A stretch of 64,000 nt of DNA from Gluconobacter cadivus (GCF_015244745.1 NZ_JABCQI010000006.1:62001-126000), one strand, 5' to 3'; positions 54,426 to 63,783 are shown, counted from the first letter of the stretch. Program-made: numbers and translations. The notes: generated from the sequence alone by a model not told the origin.

Positions 54426-54997
54426 GGAAAACTTCTCAGGATTTCGGGGTTTCCGAAGCCCTGCTCTCCAACCCTTCAAACAAGCCCCTCCCGTTTGCAA
54501 GAAACTCTTGCATTCGAGGCTGAAATGTAGGATTGAAAATTCAGCAGTGAAATTTCAATCCAGTTCAATCGGTCGCCAAACCGATGGGACTACGTTCTTA
54601 GGGCCTCGTGAAAGCGGGGCCTTAAACGTATCTAGGCTCTGGCTAACTCACTCAAATAATTCCTTCTTCAAGCCCAAATAGGCGGCTGACTTGTATGCGT
54701 GTCCTGCAACGAGAAAGAAAGATCCTCATCACATTCTCCTCGCCGTTCAGAGAACATCACGGCGATCTGCGACTTTCATCTCTACCCTGCTCCCGCGCGG
54801 TCCTATTAGGACCTTATGAGAACAAAAGAGGCCTTTCATAACTTTTTTTCACAATTTGTTAATGAAGACTTTTTTCTTTTCACATCTCCGTGTTAGGAGA
54901 AAATTGAAGATAAAATAAATAAAGGTCGTTTTGGTCCGTACCTGGAACCCTGGTGCGGTCAGACTTTTGTTTTATATGGTATTAATAAAGGTGTCTG
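54426..54997. promoter_or_regulatory. Candidate replication origin / repC control region
   Basis: About 570 bp without a gene. It contains GATTGAAA (54531-54538) and its inverse TTTCAATC (54553-54560), and a third copy TTCAATC at 54564-54570, 10 bp after the second. It also contains a terminator-like hairpin (GGGCCTCGTGAAAGCGGGGCC near 54600-54622), a perfect 15-bp palindrome GGTCCTATTAGGACC (54799-54813), and an AT-rich tract at 54835-54935. These are usual components of a plasmid origin and its control site. Function inferred. Confidence 0.5.
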
Positions 54998-55345
54998 ATG
55001 GGTTCTGTTGTGCTGAAATATAATAAAGAATTATATTCGATACTAAGCGTATGCGATGAATTATCTTTGTGCGCACAAGCCCAATTTCTTATTGATGGAA
55101 TCCATAAAACCATTACTTTGATGTCAACGATGGTTTTTATATCTCCCGCCCTGATACGTGACTATATTGATCAGGTTGAAGAGTGCGCTCGCTATGTGGA
55201 TGAGCTTAAAAAACTAGAGTGCCAAAACACTGTATTTCTCGAACTCAGAAGCGAATGTTTGAAGAAATTCAGTGCATTTGAAGCGGACATGGCTGGAGAT
55301 CCCTTTATCATTCATAAGGAATCAGCTCGCGCTTTCAAAGCCTGA
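54998..55345 (+). CDS. Hypothetical protein
   Basis: A 115-residue, AT-rich gene on the other strand from repC. The protein is mostly helical, with A-L-I-R-D-Y-I-D-Q-V-E-E-C-A-R-Y-V-D-E-L-K-K as a likely coiled coil, and five or six Cys. No family recognised. It starts ATGGG at 54998 after AAAGGTGTCTG. Confidence 0.5.
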   Translation: MGSVVLKYNKELYSILSVCDELSLCAQAQFLIDGIHKTITLMSTMVFISPALIRDYIDQVEECARYVDELKKLECQNTVFLELRSECLKKFSAFEADMAGDPFIIHKESARAFKA

Positions 55346-55413
55346 GACGTTTTTGCCACCTTAGTCGCAGATGTGCATGCCAGTTTCCATGATACCAAAG
55401 CGGAGACTGGTCA

Positions 55414-55707
55414 ATGAAACTATATTTCCTACCTGCGATCGCATTTTTTGCTTTAGCGGCCTGCTCAGGCAACGTCTCGGCCGGTCATGGCCCCAAGCCG
55501 CCCCCACTTCAACATGCTCGCTATGAGCCGGGCGCGGCCTACGGGTCGTCAAGAGCCGTCTGGGCACCTCCTGTCTATGACCGGCAAGGTCATATCGTAA
55601 AAATCGAAGATCCGCATAATTCCGGAGGCCGTGAGGACTACGAACACGCGGGCTGGGCCGTTGGTGGCCCCAACAATAATTCCACGCACCCACCCGGAAC
55701 CTTCTAA
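55414..55707 (+). CDS. Small lipoprotein
   Basis: A 97-residue protein with a signal peptide and lipobox ALAAC (Cys17), so it is anchored in a membrane after processing. The mature part is rich in Gly, Pro, Asn and His without recognisable domain. It ends at a strong bidirectional terminator shared with the convergent conjugation cluster. It may be an entry-exclusion or surface protein; that is a guess. Confidence 0.7.
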   Translation: MKLYFLPAIAFFALAACSGNVSAGHGPKPPPLQHARYEPGAAYGSSRAVWAPPVYDRQGHIVKIEDPHNSGGREDYEHAGWAVGGPNNNSTHPPGTF

Positions 55708-55711
55708 AAGA

Positions 55712-55735
55712 AAAGCGGCCCGTCTGGGCCGCTTT
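55712..55735. terminator. Bidirectional intrinsic terminator
   Basis: AAAGCGGCCC (55712-55721), loop GTCT, GGGCCGCTTT (55726-55735): a perfect 10-bp stem with A-run on one side and T-run on the other, between the convergent lipoprotein gene and the end of the conjugation cluster. Confidence 0.9.
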
Positions 55736-55740
55736 CTGCT

Positions 55741-56268
55741 TCAGGGCCGTCGAGGGAAAAGGGTGTCGGCCTCTCTGATATAGGCCAACATGCCGGCCTT
55801 TTGCCTCTGGCGGAACTGCCAGTTCAGCCAGCCATTCTGCAGAATATAAAGCCCCAGAGCGAACCAGAACGGCATCATCTCGATCGCTGTCACGAGAGTC
55901 TGGCTGTGCCATGAGCCGCTAAGGCCTACAATGATCCATGCCGCGAGCAAAAGAGCCCCAATGAGGCCTGCGGACCAGGCCCGTTGATACGTCTTGGTTT
56001 GCTGGTTCTGGAGATAGATCTCGACTGCGGCCGGACTGACATCGTACATCTCTGCCGTCGCACGTAGGTCTATGCGACCCGCTCCATCCACTTGGAATCC
56101 GTCCTCCGCCTCAGGCTTTCTCCGGACAATGCCCCAGAGTGTCCGAAGCAGACTGTAGCCGTCACGGATACTCGTGGCCCCGACTGCGACGGATGGAGAA
56201 CCCACAACAAGCCGGGCGGCCCGGCCTGTGTTGGCCAGGACTCCCTTCTTTTCGCTCGCCCCGCTCAC
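55741..56268 (-). CDS. Conjugation-cluster membrane protein, unknown
   Basis: A 175-residue protein, last gene of the minus-strand conjugation cluster, overlapping the DsbC-like gene by 4 bp (ATGA). Two or three hydrophobic segments at about 98-116 and 126-145 (SAGLIGALLLAAWIIVGLS). The N-terminal part is soluble. Position after the TrbB-like protein suggests a conjugation or exclusion function. No family recognised. Confidence 0.55.
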   Translation of the reverse strand: MSGASEKKGVLANTGRAARLVVGSPSVAVGATSIRDGYSLLRTLWGIVRRKPEAEDGFQVDGAGRIDLRATAEMYDVSPAAVEIYLQNQQTKTYQRAWSAGLIGALLLAAWIIVGLSGSWHSQTLVTAIEMMPFWFALGLYILQNGWLNWQFRQRQKAGMLAYIREADTLFPRRP

Positions 56269-57278
56269 TGGCTGACATCCTTCTGGAACTTGTCCAGATC
56301 GGGAGGCACGCCGTCGAGACGCCCCAGAGATCCGTCATGATGCTTCCAGAAGAAGGTCGGTGTGCCCGTCAGCGAGACCGCCTTCGCGGCGGCCATGTTC
56401 GCGTCAAGTCGTGATTGCGCTTCGGCAGAAGGCTGATCCAGGGCAGTCGAGAGGCCTCCGGACGTCCAGGCCTGAACCATGCTGGCGTCTGCGGGCAGGG
56501 AGGTCATGGCCCTGGCGTAGCGCGTGCTGGCTCCCCCGTCTTCATAGTCCAAGAGCGAGAGCGGCACGACTCTCAGGCGCAGCTTGCCGCTATCGACGGC
56601 GGGCTGAAGGAGCTGCATGGCGCGGATCGAGAACGTGCAGCGCGGATCAATGAACATGATCACCTCCGGCGCGCCCTTCTGTCCGATTGCACCGGCATAG
56701 ATCTGCTCGGATAGCGAACCGGCCGAGGCCTTTCCGCCGCCCGGGACATCAATTCGAACCGTGGGGACAGCTCCTAGAATATAGCGGATCTGCTGACGGG
56801 TGATGTTCTTCCCCGCGGCGTCCCAGACAGTGCCGGCGATGGCGGCCTGACCGTCTGGCGTCGCATAGAGCACCTGAAAGCGGTCGCCATTGCGCACAAA
56901 CATGCCCTTTGTTCCGTGCCAGACCTCAAGATCTGTCGCCCGTTTGCCCATCAGCTCGTGAAGGCGGTCATAAGGGACGGGAATAAGCGTCCCGCCAATA
57001 ATGAAGCTGTGATTTTCCGGGGTGAAGAAAACAAGAAGCTGGTTGTCCCCATGAGCCACGCCAGTCTGGAGGCCGTGCTGTGGCTCTACCCACAGGACCT
57101 CGCTTCCGGCCTGCACCAGGCGTTGGATTGCGTCAGTCGGCTGAGGCCCTGATGCTATGGCCTTTTGCGGTGCGGACGTCTGGGGAGGAGGGGAAGGAAC
57201 GGCGCATTGGGTCTGCCCCATTGCCGGTCCTGCCAGGAGCAGAGATCCAGCGAGATAAAGAGAGGTACGAGAACGCAT
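56265..57278 (-). CDS. DsbC/TrbB-like thioredoxin-fold protein
   Basis: A 337-residue protein with signal peptide (MRSRTSLYLAGSLLLAGPAM, cleavage before GQTQ). The thioredoxin-fold part begins V-I-M-F-I-D-P-R-C-T-F-S and ends G-T-P-T-F-F-W, as in DsbC/DsbG and TrbB of IncI plasmids. At the active site C-T-F-S replaces C-x-x-C, so the resolving Cys is missing and isomerase or redox chemistry would be altered. It lies in the place where IncI plasmids have trbB. Confidence 0.72.
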   Translation of the reverse strand: MRSRTSLYLAGSLLLAGPAMGQTQCAVPSPPPQTSAPQKAIASGPQPTDAIQRLVQAGSEVLWVEPQHGLQTGVAHGDNQLLVFFTPENHSFIIGGTLIPVPYDRLHELMGKRATDLEVWHGTKGMFVRNGDRFQVLYATPDGQAAIAGTVWDAAGKNITRQQIRYILGAVPTVRIDVPGGGKASAGSLSEQIYAGAIGQKGAPEVIMFIDPRCTFSIRAMQLLQPAVDSGKLRLRVVPLSLLDYEDGGASTRYARAMTSLPADASMVQAWTSGGLSTALDQPSAEAQSRLDANMAAAKAVSLTGTPTFFWKHHDGSLGRLDGVPPDLDKFQKDVSQ

Positions 57279-57326
57279 GAAGGGTCTCCCAAAGAATTAA
57301 GGAGACCCTATCGAGGGGAGATGCGA

Positions 57327-57764
57327 CTAAGAGCTGCTTTTCTCTGTTGGTGGAAGAGGGCCGTAGAGGGCACGATACCGTGCGAGTGAGGCTTCGGCAT
57401 CGTCAGCCCAAGTCTTTAGGCGGCTCAGATTGCTATCGCCCTTATCGGCGTACTCTTCCCATTCTTTCGTCAGGGCGCACTGGCGCTCCAAAGTCTCTGC
57501 CACTTGGGCAAGTTGCTTTTCGAGATCGCTGATCCGAGCTTTCCGCTCTGCCATGATCCCTTCTTGCCATTTAATGTGATCAAGAAACTCCACGCCTTTC
57601 GCTGTAAGGGTGTCGATAAGATTATCTTCTTTGCGGCGCCGTAAGCGATTCTGGAAGCGTTCGACAAACTGCCTGTTTTCAAGGTCTGTTTCCGCTGCCA
57701 TTCGCCCGAGAGCGTAGCCAGCCCATCCGCTCAATCCACTGCCATCACTACTCACGGCTGCCAC
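57327..57764 (-). CDS. Hypothetical coiled-coil protein in conjugation cluster
   Basis: A 145-residue protein with a long helical coiled coil in the middle (AERKARISDLEKQLAQVAET), no signal peptide or membrane segment. It starts 3 bp after the end of the TraY-like gene, so it is translationally coupled. No family recognised. Confidence 0.6.
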   Translation of the reverse strand: MAAVSSDGSGLSGWAGYALGRMAAETDLENRQFVERFQNRLRRRKEDNLIDTLTAKGVEFLDHIKWQEGIMAERKARISDLEKQLAQVAETLERQCALTKEWEEYADKGDSNLSRLKTWADDAEASLARYRALYGPLPPTEKSSS

Positions 57765-57766
57765 CT

Positions 57767-60100
57767 TCAGGTTGTTTTGGAGAGTGTTGTATCAATAACC
57801 CGTTTGCGGTCCCCGGCTGCTCCTTGACTACCCTTGCCTTGACCGTCCTCTTTTTTCATCACTGACTTAAGTGAACTGTCAATTCCTTTTAAGGTTCCTG
57901 CCATACCAACGACGGCTGCATCCCGAGAGAACTGGTCCAGATCGACCCGGCTTCCTTCATGAAAGCCAATCATGGCCGGAACGCGTTCGGGAAGGATACC
58001 AATCAACCTGAAGCACATCAGCGCCAGCGTGATGTGAACCGTCACGTACAGGCCGAGCATCACGACAATGCCTACCAGATTGGTCACGATCCAGCCATGC
58101 GACAACACGAACCCTGCGGCAACCCCGAACGTCTGGTGAACCAGCCAGGACATGGCATCAAACACGAAATAGCCGAGGAAAAGTCCGAACAGCATCAGGG
58201 TCGGCCGAAAGAGGACGTTAAAGATCAGGGCGTATCCTGCCTTCGCGTGCCCATGAAGACCTTCACCCGACATTGTCATGTGGGCGAGCATCCAGAGCGG
58301 AACCGCAATCACACCTTCGCAGACCAGAATAAGCCAGCCCGCAACGGCTGCCATCCACATGATCCAGGGCACCATAGGCAGCACAAAGGCCAGCATGAGG
58401 CCGGGAACCAGGAGCGCCATGGACCCCGACAGAATGGGCGTACTGAGAAAACTGACAACGATATGCCCGACCCCAATACCCGTTGCAGCCGCAAAATTGC
58501 CCGTCAAAGCCGCACCAGCCGCTGTAATCGCGGATCCGGTGTCCGAGCTGAGAAGCGCTGCTGATGCCATGACCAGAAGGGCGGTCGTGACCATCCAGTT
58601 TCCCAGGCCCATGAGATTCCCGAAGGGATCCGTCCAGTAGCCCTCAGCACCAGACGGCTCGATGAACGCCATGGCTGTCTGGAGTGTGTAGTCAGTCAGA
58701 TGAAGAGACCGCGCCACCTGCGACAGGACGCCTGCGCCATCGCCTGTTGGCGTAACACCCGCGTAAAGGTCGCTGCTGCCGCCTGGAGCATTCATGCCGT
58801 CCTGCGTCACAACCATGTTGGAGATATTGGCGAGAAGCGCACCAATGGACTGCATCAGCGGCGCGATGTCCCCATGTAGATCTTCGCCAAGGCCGGCATA
58901 GGTTGGCGCGCTGACGCTCGGCGTTGAGGCCATCAGGGACATGGTCTCGCCGTTGAGTCGGGCGAACTCAAGATAATAGGCCCCTGCGCCCGTCCAGCCG
59001 AGGCTATCCAGTCGGTTCTTGGTATTTGCAGCACTTCCGTTCGTGCCGCTGTTCCACGCCTGAAAACTTGTGCTTCGCTGCATCACGGCGGCCTGAACCT
59101 GCTGGCGGATGCTGGCAGCCTTGGCCGTCAGCTTGCTGGTATAGTCGTTCGTGGCCTGCGTCATGAGGGCTACGAGCGGTGCGAGACTGGACGACTTCTT
59201 GGTCTGCCAGAATTGGTTCGCAACCTGCTGAACCTGTGGCCGGATCTCGCCAACCAGGACGCTGTCGAGGATCTGCTGCTGCATGGCGGCCGTATCCACA
59301 GTCACGCCCAGAACCTTTGTCGCGGCCCGGGGCGCCTGAATGGTCACAGAGCCGCAGACCGGCTGACCATCCCCGGTTGTCATCTGATATGGGTAGGTGA
59401 TGACGCCGACATCCGCGCCTGGAAGAACCCAGACGCGCTGACCGGTAGGAGCCGGCACAAGGCTGGAATTGGATGAGGCCAGATTGACCAGATCCCGGCA
59501 CATCTCATTGGCGATCAGGCCTGCCACAATGGTCTTCGTGCCCGGCACCATAGGCTGCGCGATGGTTTTCCCGTCTGGCCCGATCGCCTGCACTGCCGAC
59601 GAATAGACCGTCTTCGCCATACCGACGCCCCAGAGAGATCCCTGGACGAACGCGGCCTGACCGGCACTGAAGCCACCTGCCACCGGAAGCATCATAACAG
59701 CCCCGAAGGCCATCCGCACGATGCTCATGGACGTCTGGTTTGAACCAAGCACCTTCGACGTTTCAGCCGAGCGGTGCATGTTCATCATCATGACGTAAGA
59801 GACAAACGCCATGGCCAGCGCCATGACGAAACCGGACAGATCGCCCAGCATGGTTCCGATAACCGTGGCCTCGGTGCCGGTGGAGGTCGAGGACGACCCG
59901 AAGACCGGAAAGACCGACTTGATCATTGTCGCGGCCCAGTCATCACCGGGATCGAGCATGTTCCAGGTCACGCCGTAGGTGGAGTTCCCGGACGTCGAGT
60001 TGCCTGTGACCGACTGTGCGTGAGCTATCCCTGTTGCGAGTGAGAGAGGCAGGGCGCAGAGCGCCCAACCTGTTCTGCTGAGCCGTCTGAAGAAGATCAT
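57767..60100 (-). CDS. traY: DotA/TraY-family conjugal transfer membrane protein
   Basis: A 777-residue protein with signal peptide (ALPLSLATGIAHAQ), a first TM after the soluble start (VMALAMAFVSYVMMMNMH), a second near 130 (GAVMMLPVAGG), a large periplasmic domain, and a cluster of hydrophobic segments at about 490-700. This layout, the early S-V-F-P-V-F-G and the A-x-x-M-L-P-V-x-x-G-x-S segment are those of DotA/TraY, the polytopic inner-membrane protein of type IVB secretion (Dot/Icm, IncI). It is the largest gene of the cluster. Confidence 0.75.
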   Translation of the reverse strand: MIFFRRLSRTGWALCALPLSLATGIAHAQSVTGNSTSGNSTYGVTWNMLDPGDDWAATMIKSVFPVFGSSSTSTGTEATVIGTMLGDLSGFVMALAMAFVSYVMMMNMHRSAETSKVLGSNQTSMSIVRMAFGAVMMLPVAGGFSAGQAAFVQGSLWGVGMAKTVYSSAVQAIGPDGKTIAQPMVPGTKTIVAGLIANEMCRDLVNLASSNSSLVPAPTGQRVWVLPGADVGVITYPYQMTTGDGQPVCGSVTIQAPRAATKVLGVTVDTAAMQQQILDSVLVGEIRPQVQQVANQFWQTKKSSSLAPLVALMTQATNDYTSKLTAKAASIRQQVQAAVMQRSTSFQAWNSGTNGSAANTKNRLDSLGWTGAGAYYLEFARLNGETMSLMASTPSVSAPTYAGLGEDLHGDIAPLMQSIGALLANISNMVVTQDGMNAPGGSSDLYAGVTPTGDGAGVLSQVARSLHLTDYTLQTAMAFIEPSGAEGYWTDPFGNLMGLGNWMVTTALLVMASAALLSSDTGSAITAAGAALTGNFAAATGIGVGHIVVSFLSTPILSGSMALLVPGLMLAFVLPMVPWIMWMAAVAGWLILVCEGVIAVPLWMLAHMTMSGEGLHGHAKAGYALIFNVLFRPTLMLFGLFLGYFVFDAMSWLVHQTFGVAAGFVLSHGWIVTNLVGIVVMLGLYVTVHITLALMCFRLIGILPERVPAMIGFHEGSRVDLDQFSRDAAVVGMAGTLKGIDSSLKSVMKKEDGQGKGSQGAAGDRKRVIDTTLSKTT

Positions 60101-60103
60101 CAG

Positions 60104-61663
60104 TTACATTCCCGGGCTTGCGCTAGCGGACGCGGACGGAGACGGCCGAAAGACAGAGGCAACGGCCTCGACCGCCTTTTTCAGCAGCTCACGCGCCTTC
60201 TCTGAGAGATCTTCGACCATGCTGGTCCCGGCTTCCTTTCCCGGCACCCCCTTGGCGAGTTCGCCAATCTTGCTGTCCAGGCCGTTGAAACGCTGCTCAA
60301 CCTGAGCCTCTGTCCCACGCTCTAGCCCAATGTCGGCGGCTTTTTCGCGGTGAGCGCCATAGGCCGCGACGGCTTCACCCGCTTCTTTCAGTTGCGCTGC
60401 GAACGCCTGGTTGGTGCTCCGCTCGGCTTGAAATCGTGATTGCAGGCCCTCATGCCGACCTCCCGGCCGCATTTCGCTCAACACGCCATCCATGCCGTTT
60501 GGCTCGGATTTTGCGGCGTCTGCAATTTCACGCATCACCGAAGATGCAGGCGTATTCTGCACGGCTTCCAGAGCACTCTGCGCCTTCAGGCCGAGGGCTT
60601 CCGTCCGATCCAGATGGTTGGCGTCCGCCTGCTGTCCATGGGCAGCGTTCATCGTCTGCGCCTTGGCCATCCAGTTAGACCCGGGCGTTACGGTCTGCTG
60701 CACAGCCTCGGGACGAATGGCCTGTGCGAGACGGGTAAAAAGACCCGGACCGCGCACCTGATAGACAACCTTTTCATCGTCCTTCTGCTCATGCTGGTCT
60801 TCTGCCTTTTCGGACGGACCAGTCTTCGTGCGGCTCCCTGCATCCTGCGCCGGACCAGTCTTGCTTCCCCCCTCAGGCTTCTGCGTGGTTGTGCTTTCAT
60901 TTTGTCCTGCTCCGGTTGACTGAGGGCGGGCGCGGCCATCCATCTCGGGTTGACTGTTCCTGTCACCACCACCTGGCGAAGGGTGCATCCTGTTATCGGC
61001 GGCCTCGGGTCCAGGCGAACGCGCTGGAGCGACAGTCTCTTCCTCCTGCGGCCCTTCTTCGTGATCCAGATCGGGAGCATCCGGGACGTCTTCAAAAGGC
61101 GGTGGCTCAGGGCTCCCATCGAACTCGGAGGCCGGTTCCACAGGTCTGACATCTGCTTGTTCATTCTCTGTGACGGTCTGCGCTTCCGGGTCGTGCGTAG
61201 AGAACCGTGCGGCGTTGGCGACCCGATCCGTTAGCGAGTGCAGAACCTCGTCAATCTCCGGATTGCCCTGCTGGTCAGCGCCCATGGAGGCCACCTGCTC
61301 GGAAACGGAGCGCACGTTGTCAACCAGCCGCTGATCCATCAGATCGGGGGTCTGTCGCATAAAGTCCTTGAGGGTCTCGGACGTCAGGCCGGGCACGGTC
61401 ATGGCGCGTTGCGTCATCTCTTCGCGCAGCCCGCTCTCCTGAGGCAGGACTGGACCGACCAGACGCTCAGCATCCTGAAGCACATAGGCCACGTTCGTCC
61501 GAAACCGGTCATTGGCGGCGAGGTCCGGATCCTGCTGCTTCTGCGCCAGCAGAGTGATCTGACCGGCAAGCTGGGGAGCCTCTTTTTCAAGTTGCGGCCG
61601 CACGCGCTCCAGGCTCTGGAACACGTCTACGAGGGCGGGGGGCTGGGTATCGTTCTGGGCCAT
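60104..61663 (-). CDS. Conjugal transfer protein, TraX position, low-complexity
   Basis: About 519 residues from MAQNDTQP (61663), just after the upstream gene stop; the frame is open 57 codons further but overlaps that gene. The middle third (about 190-330) is acidic, Pro/Gln/Glu-rich and disordered, and the C-terminal part is helical and Ala-rich, with R-A-R-E-L-L-K-K-A-V-E-A-V. No signal peptide. In the IncI order traW-traX-traY it occupies the traX place, but I do not recognise homology. Confidence 0.6.
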   Translation of the reverse strand: MAQNDTQPPALVDVFQSLERVRPQLEKEAPQLAGQITLLAQKQQDPDLAANDRFRTNVAYVLQDAERLVGPVLPQESGLREEMTQRAMTVPGLTSETLKDFMRQTPDLMDQRLVDNVRSVSEQVASMGADQQGNPEIDEVLHSLTDRVANAARFSTHDPEAQTVTENEQADVRPVEPASEFDGSPEPPPFEDVPDAPDLDHEEGPQEEETVAPARSPGPEAADNRMHPSPGGGDRNSQPEMDGRARPQSTGAGQNESTTTQKPEGGSKTGPAQDAGSRTKTGPSEKAEDQHEQKDDEKVVYQVRGPGLFTRLAQAIRPEAVQQTVTPGSNWMAKAQTMNAAHGQQADANHLDRTEALGLKAQSALEAVQNTPASSVMREIADAAKSEPNGMDGVLSEMRPGGRHEGLQSRFQAERSTNQAFAAQLKEAGEAVAAYGAHREKAADIGLERGTEAQVEQRFNGLDSKIGELAKGVPGKEAGTSMVEDLSEKARELLKKAVEAVASVFRPSPSASASASPGM

Positions 61664-61664
61664 G

Positions 61665-62858
61665 TCAGCCTCCGGGATTGACGTTAGGGGACGGGATCGG
61701 GGCAAGTCTCTTGGCCTCGCTTTCCTCTTCGTGCTGCGCCACCTGCGTTGCGGCGAGCGAGGACTGGAAAAGGCCGAGGCGGTAATTCTGCAGGGCGAGG
61801 TAGTTGGCCTGCGCCTGCTCGATGGCCAGCTCACGCATCACGGTGGCGGGCGGCATCTGCTGAAGGTTCTTGTTCCAAGTCACACCGGAGACACGACGGT
61901 TGACCTCAAGGCTCATCGAGGTCAGCCACGAGGCCTGATCCGAAACGGCCATCCCTTCGGCCTGCATCTCTGTTTTCTGCACATCCGTCAGGTTGATCGA
62001 CGGGATCTCAAGCGAGGTGATGAAATTCATCACGTAGCGCGACAGCGACATGCGGGCGTTGTAGGCACGACGACGCAACGCGGCTTCGCGGCCGGACGTG
62101 GACGTAAGCTGCTCACCGCGCAGTGCGGCCGGTGCCACGGGTTGAATGAGTGTGGTGCTGTAATCGTTGGCAGCGTCCACACCGCCGTCAACCGACAGGG
62201 TATCCTGCCCGAACAGGGAAATAGCCCGTTGGTCCGCATTGGGCAGGCGGGAGAGAGCAGAGCACAGACCGGCCGTGACGTCTTCCTGTGAGCAATACCG
62301 CCGTCCGTGCAGCGCCATGCTTGAGGCCACGCCCTGGCCCTTGCCGTAATACGACGGCGTTCCGGCGTCGGCTTCTCCCCGACTGTCCGTAATTGTCGCA
62401 ATGGCCCGTGTTGCCGTGCGCGCAGACTGCGAAGCCCCCTGGGTGGCCTGCGACCCGTCGATCCCCGTGCAGAACTCGGGGTTCATCATGTGCTCGTCGC
62501 GGATTGTCGTATCCTGCTGGCGCCGAGCGAACTCCGCCATGGCTGTATTGGACGCATCGGCGATCCGCTGCTCTGCGGCGACACCAGCCTTTTCGTAATT
62601 ACTGAGTTGGGTGAACCCCTTGTTCAGCATAGAACTGACGGAGTTCGGGTTCGTCAGGCTGTCCATCGAGCTGTTCAACTGCGACGTCAGAGTCTTGGTC
62701 ATTGACGACAGCGCACTGCCCGTAAACTTCTGTAGGGCGCTGATGGCCGCGACCACGGCCGCTTCACCGATGAACGCATTCGCAGGCTTCGGCATCGCGA
62801 CAAGAACGGTCGTGCAGAGGAGCATCGTTGCGATTGTTGGATTGAGGCGGATCTTCAT
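61665..62858 (-). CDS. Conjugal transfer protein, TraW-like
   Basis: A 397-residue exported protein with signal peptide (TIATMLLCTTVLVAMPKPANA). It resembles proteins annotated TraW in alphaproteobacterial I-type plasmids: three-Cys pairs in F-C-T-G-I-D and R-R-Y-C-S-Q-E-D-V-T-A-G-L-C, then N-Y-L-A-L-Q-N-Y-R-L-G-L-F-Q. It ends N-P-G-G. Starts at a TGATG overlap with the gene upstream. Confidence 0.65.
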   Translation of the reverse strand: MKIRLNPTIATMLLCTTVLVAMPKPANAFIGEAAVVAAISALQKFTGSALSSMTKTLTSQLNSSMDSLTNPNSVSSMLNKGFTQLSNYEKAGVAAEQRIADASNTAMAEFARRQQDTTIRDEHMMNPEFCTGIDGSQATQGASQSARTATRAIATITDSRGEADAGTPSYYGKGQGVASSMALHGRRYCSQEDVTAGLCSALSRLPNADQRAISLFGQDTLSVDGGVDAANDYSTTLIQPVAPAALRGEQLTSTSGREAALRRRAYNARMSLSRYVMNFITSLEIPSINLTDVQKTEMQAEGMAVSDQASWLTSMSLEVNRRVSGVTWNKNLQQMPPATVMRELAIEQAQANYLALQNYRLGLFQSSLAATQVAQHEEESEAKRLAPIPSPNVNPGG

Positions 62859-63400
62859 CAGAATACCCCATCCAGCGGTGTGCTTGTGTACCCGGTCGGC
62901 AAGCGTGGCTCACCACGCACATAGCCATTGGAATCCCCGTTCCCGAGACTTCCGGCCGCGAGCTGGGGACCGTTGCCGCCAAAGTTCAGGGACGGGCACA
63001 TCAGGCCATTCCCGCCTGAGAGGCCAAGGCCGACATTCACACCGTTCAGGCTCAGGCCACACTGCTGCGCGGCCCCGACGGTGTTGTTCCACTCACTCTG
63101 GGCCGCAGAACAGATCTCTCCTTCGACCTGCCCGACAACGTCATTGATCAGCGCCGCAGGGTTGGCGATGTTTGTCAGGAGATTGAGGCCGGTCCCGTTA
63201 AAGAATTTGTCGAGACACGACAGGCCGCTGACGCTTTCAGGCTGCTTTTCGTAGGCATTGTTGGCCTTGATCCGCCCGTTGACGGCGTCCGCTGCGGCCC
63301 GTGTCAGGGTGGCGCAGGCCTGACTGCCCTGTGTTGCGGCGGAGGCACCTACGGGAAGCAACAAGGCAGCCGCGATAAATAGAAAGGGTGCCCGTTTCAT
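62858..63400 (-). CDS. Exported protein of conjugation cluster
   Basis: A 180-residue protein with signal peptide (FLFIAAALLLPVGASA) and five Cys, including A-C-A-T-L-T, G-L-S-C-L-D-K-F and A-Q-Q-C-G-L. Gly/Asn-rich C-terminus. It overlaps both neighbours by a few bases, so it is in the transfer operon. Role unknown; possibly part of the periplasmic channel. Confidence 0.6.
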   Translation of the reverse strand: MKRAPFLFIAAALLLPVGASAATQGSQACATLTRAAADAVNGRIKANNAYEKQPESVSGLSCLDKFFNGTGLNLLTNIANPAALINDVVGQVEGEICSAAQSEWNNTVGAAQQCGLSLNGVNVGLGLSGGNGLMCPSLNFGGNGPQLAAGSLGNGDSNGYVRGEPRLPTGYTSTPLDGVF

Positions 63401-63783
63401 GCGGCCGACCTTTCTTCTTCGGGGTCAAGAAGATCGCGCAAAAGCGCCAGACGGTCCTCTGAGAAAACCCGGGCAGAGAGTTCTGCCCGCTTCTCGCTAT
63501 CGGTCCAGGTGACAAGGTCGGCACGGCTGGCGACAGCGGCTGCCACGAGATCCTCTCCACCGGCTACGGTCGAGATCACCTCGGACACAAGGGTCCGCCG
63601 CTCCTCATTGGGGAGGGACACGAGAAGATCGGCCAGAGAGGCCGTGACCGCCCCGTCGGTGCCGAACGTGTGTCCATTCCGGACACGGAAATGCTCAAGC
63701 AGATTGTGGCGTGCGAGAGCGAGATTGGGAGCCAGAGAACTCTGCGGGGTCTCCCTGTGCGGTGTTCGATCGTCTGGTGACAT
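63397..63783 (-). CDS. Small conjugation-cluster protein
   Basis: A 128-residue soluble protein with helical N-terminus (L-A-R-H-N-L-L-E-H-F-R) and acidic C-terminus. It overlaps the next gene by 4 bp (ATGA). No family recognised; position puts it in the transfer operon. Confidence 0.55.
   Translation of the reverse strand: MSPDDRTPHRETPQSSLAPNLALARHNLLEHFRVRNGHTFGTDGAVTASLADLLVSLPNEERRTLVSEVISTVAGGEDLVAAAVASRADLVTWTDSEKRAELSARVFSEDRLALLRDLLDPEEERSAA

Noticed and set aside
57959-58564. 201-codon + strand frame opposite traY
   Set aside because: Antisense to the hydrophobic part of the TraY-like gene; His/Gln/Arg-rich composition is typical of a shadow.
61238-62291. Two long + strand frames opposite the TraX- and TraW-position genes
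   Set aside because: Antisense to genes with signal peptide and coupled starts; no ribosome sites.
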